Program-made: the position numbers and the translations under genes
The notes under the pieces: model-generated
What the model was told of the DNA's origin: nothing
Database searches by the model: none
Seen by the model: the letters and a program-made list of their open reading frames with translations, nothing else
Shown: positions 63,916 through 64,000 of the stretch, in pieces
Numbering within the stretch: position 1 is the first letter of the stretch
Layout of the letters: each line of letters begins with the position of its first letter
DNA from: an uncultured Ruminiclostridium sp.
GTDB taxonomy: Bacteria; Bacillota; Clostridia; Oscillospirales; Ruminococcaceae
NCBI GenBank assembly: GCA_910579265.1
Contig: CAJTTE010000003.1
Span: 159,058 to 223,057, forward strand
Reading direction: 5' to 3'
Length of the DNA: 64,000 nucleotides

Positions 63916-64000
63916 GCCTTTTTTAAAAAATATCGGTTATATTTATTGTAGAGCTACAATAGATATTGGACAATCGAAAAAAAGATATTGAGAGAAAGCC

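Overview
The window looks like part of a chromosome from a spore-forming, Gram-positive Clostridia, most likely of the Oscillospiraceae/Ruminococcaceae. The reasons are strong AGGAGG-type ribosome binding sites, consensus TTGACA-17-TATAAT promoters, a gerA-type spore germinant receptor operon, a bifunctional Rel, a ParE/ParC pair, class II aldolase, formate-tetrahydrofolate ligase and several families of short palindromic repeats. The genus cannot be fixed from the sequence alone. No transposase, integrase, CRISPR array or phage module was seen; every mobile-looking element here is a short non-coding one.

Layout. 0-4.5 kb: the 3' part of a large Cys-rich surface protein, a small NPGTG-anchored secreted protein, then (minus strand) a zinc-ribbon protein and a metallo-beta-lactamase-fold hydrolase that follow rel. 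4.5-9.4 kb: rel and recJ. 9.8-15.1 kb: a sporulation block (DUF4363, DUF421, gerAA-gerAB-gerAC). 15.5-17.8 kb: a DUF5662-like protein, a YfcE-type phosphodiesterase and initiator tRNA-fMet with a tandem-duplicated downstream terminator. 18.6-25.6 kb: one 2329-residue soluble REC/PAS/GGDEF/EAL/GAF protein. 25.8-27.6 kb: an ankyrin-like protein and fructose-bisphosphate aldolase. 28-35.2 kb: an ABC-2 exporter (ATPase plus two permeases) and a LiaS/NarL-type two-component system, separated by a dense cluster of miniature elements. 35.6-40.2 kb: a DUF2079 membrane protein and serC-serA. 40.5-45.1 kb: topoisomerase IV parE-parC. 45.2-51.1 kb: a stand-alone ADP-ribosyltransferase, fhs, tsaE, tsaB, a decayed gene, rpiB and upp. 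52-57.5 kb: a formate/nitrite-type channel, rpmB, and a der-plsY-gpsA operon led by a small membrane protein. 57.6-64 kb: a YcgL/RlaP nucleotidyltransferase, a prfB remnant, a DnaQ-like exonuclease, a second RelA/SpoT-domain protein, an AraC-type regulator and two tRNA-Ser genes.

How it fits together. Most of the window is housekeeping: stringent response, DNA repair, serine synthesis, one-carbon metabolism, tRNA t6A modification, phospholipid synthesis and DNA topology. Two nucleotide second-messenger systems are visible: (p)ppGpp (rel, and a separate RelA/SpoT-domain protein) and cyclic-di-GMP (the giant protein with an intact EAL and an intact GGDEF). The two-component system probably controls the neighbouring ABC exporter.

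The main unexplained layer is repetitive. Three families of TA-flanked terminal-inverted-repeat elements (about 180, 164 and 95 bp), a fourth ~185-bp family, a tandem family that carries a TATAAT box plus a CTCAAAC/GTTTGAG stem, and a hairpin-rich ~130-bp family account for most long intergenic regions. Two of the families share an internal core although their ends differ. That core, and the tandem promoter-like array directly upstream of the second RelA/SpoT gene, are the observations I would follow first.
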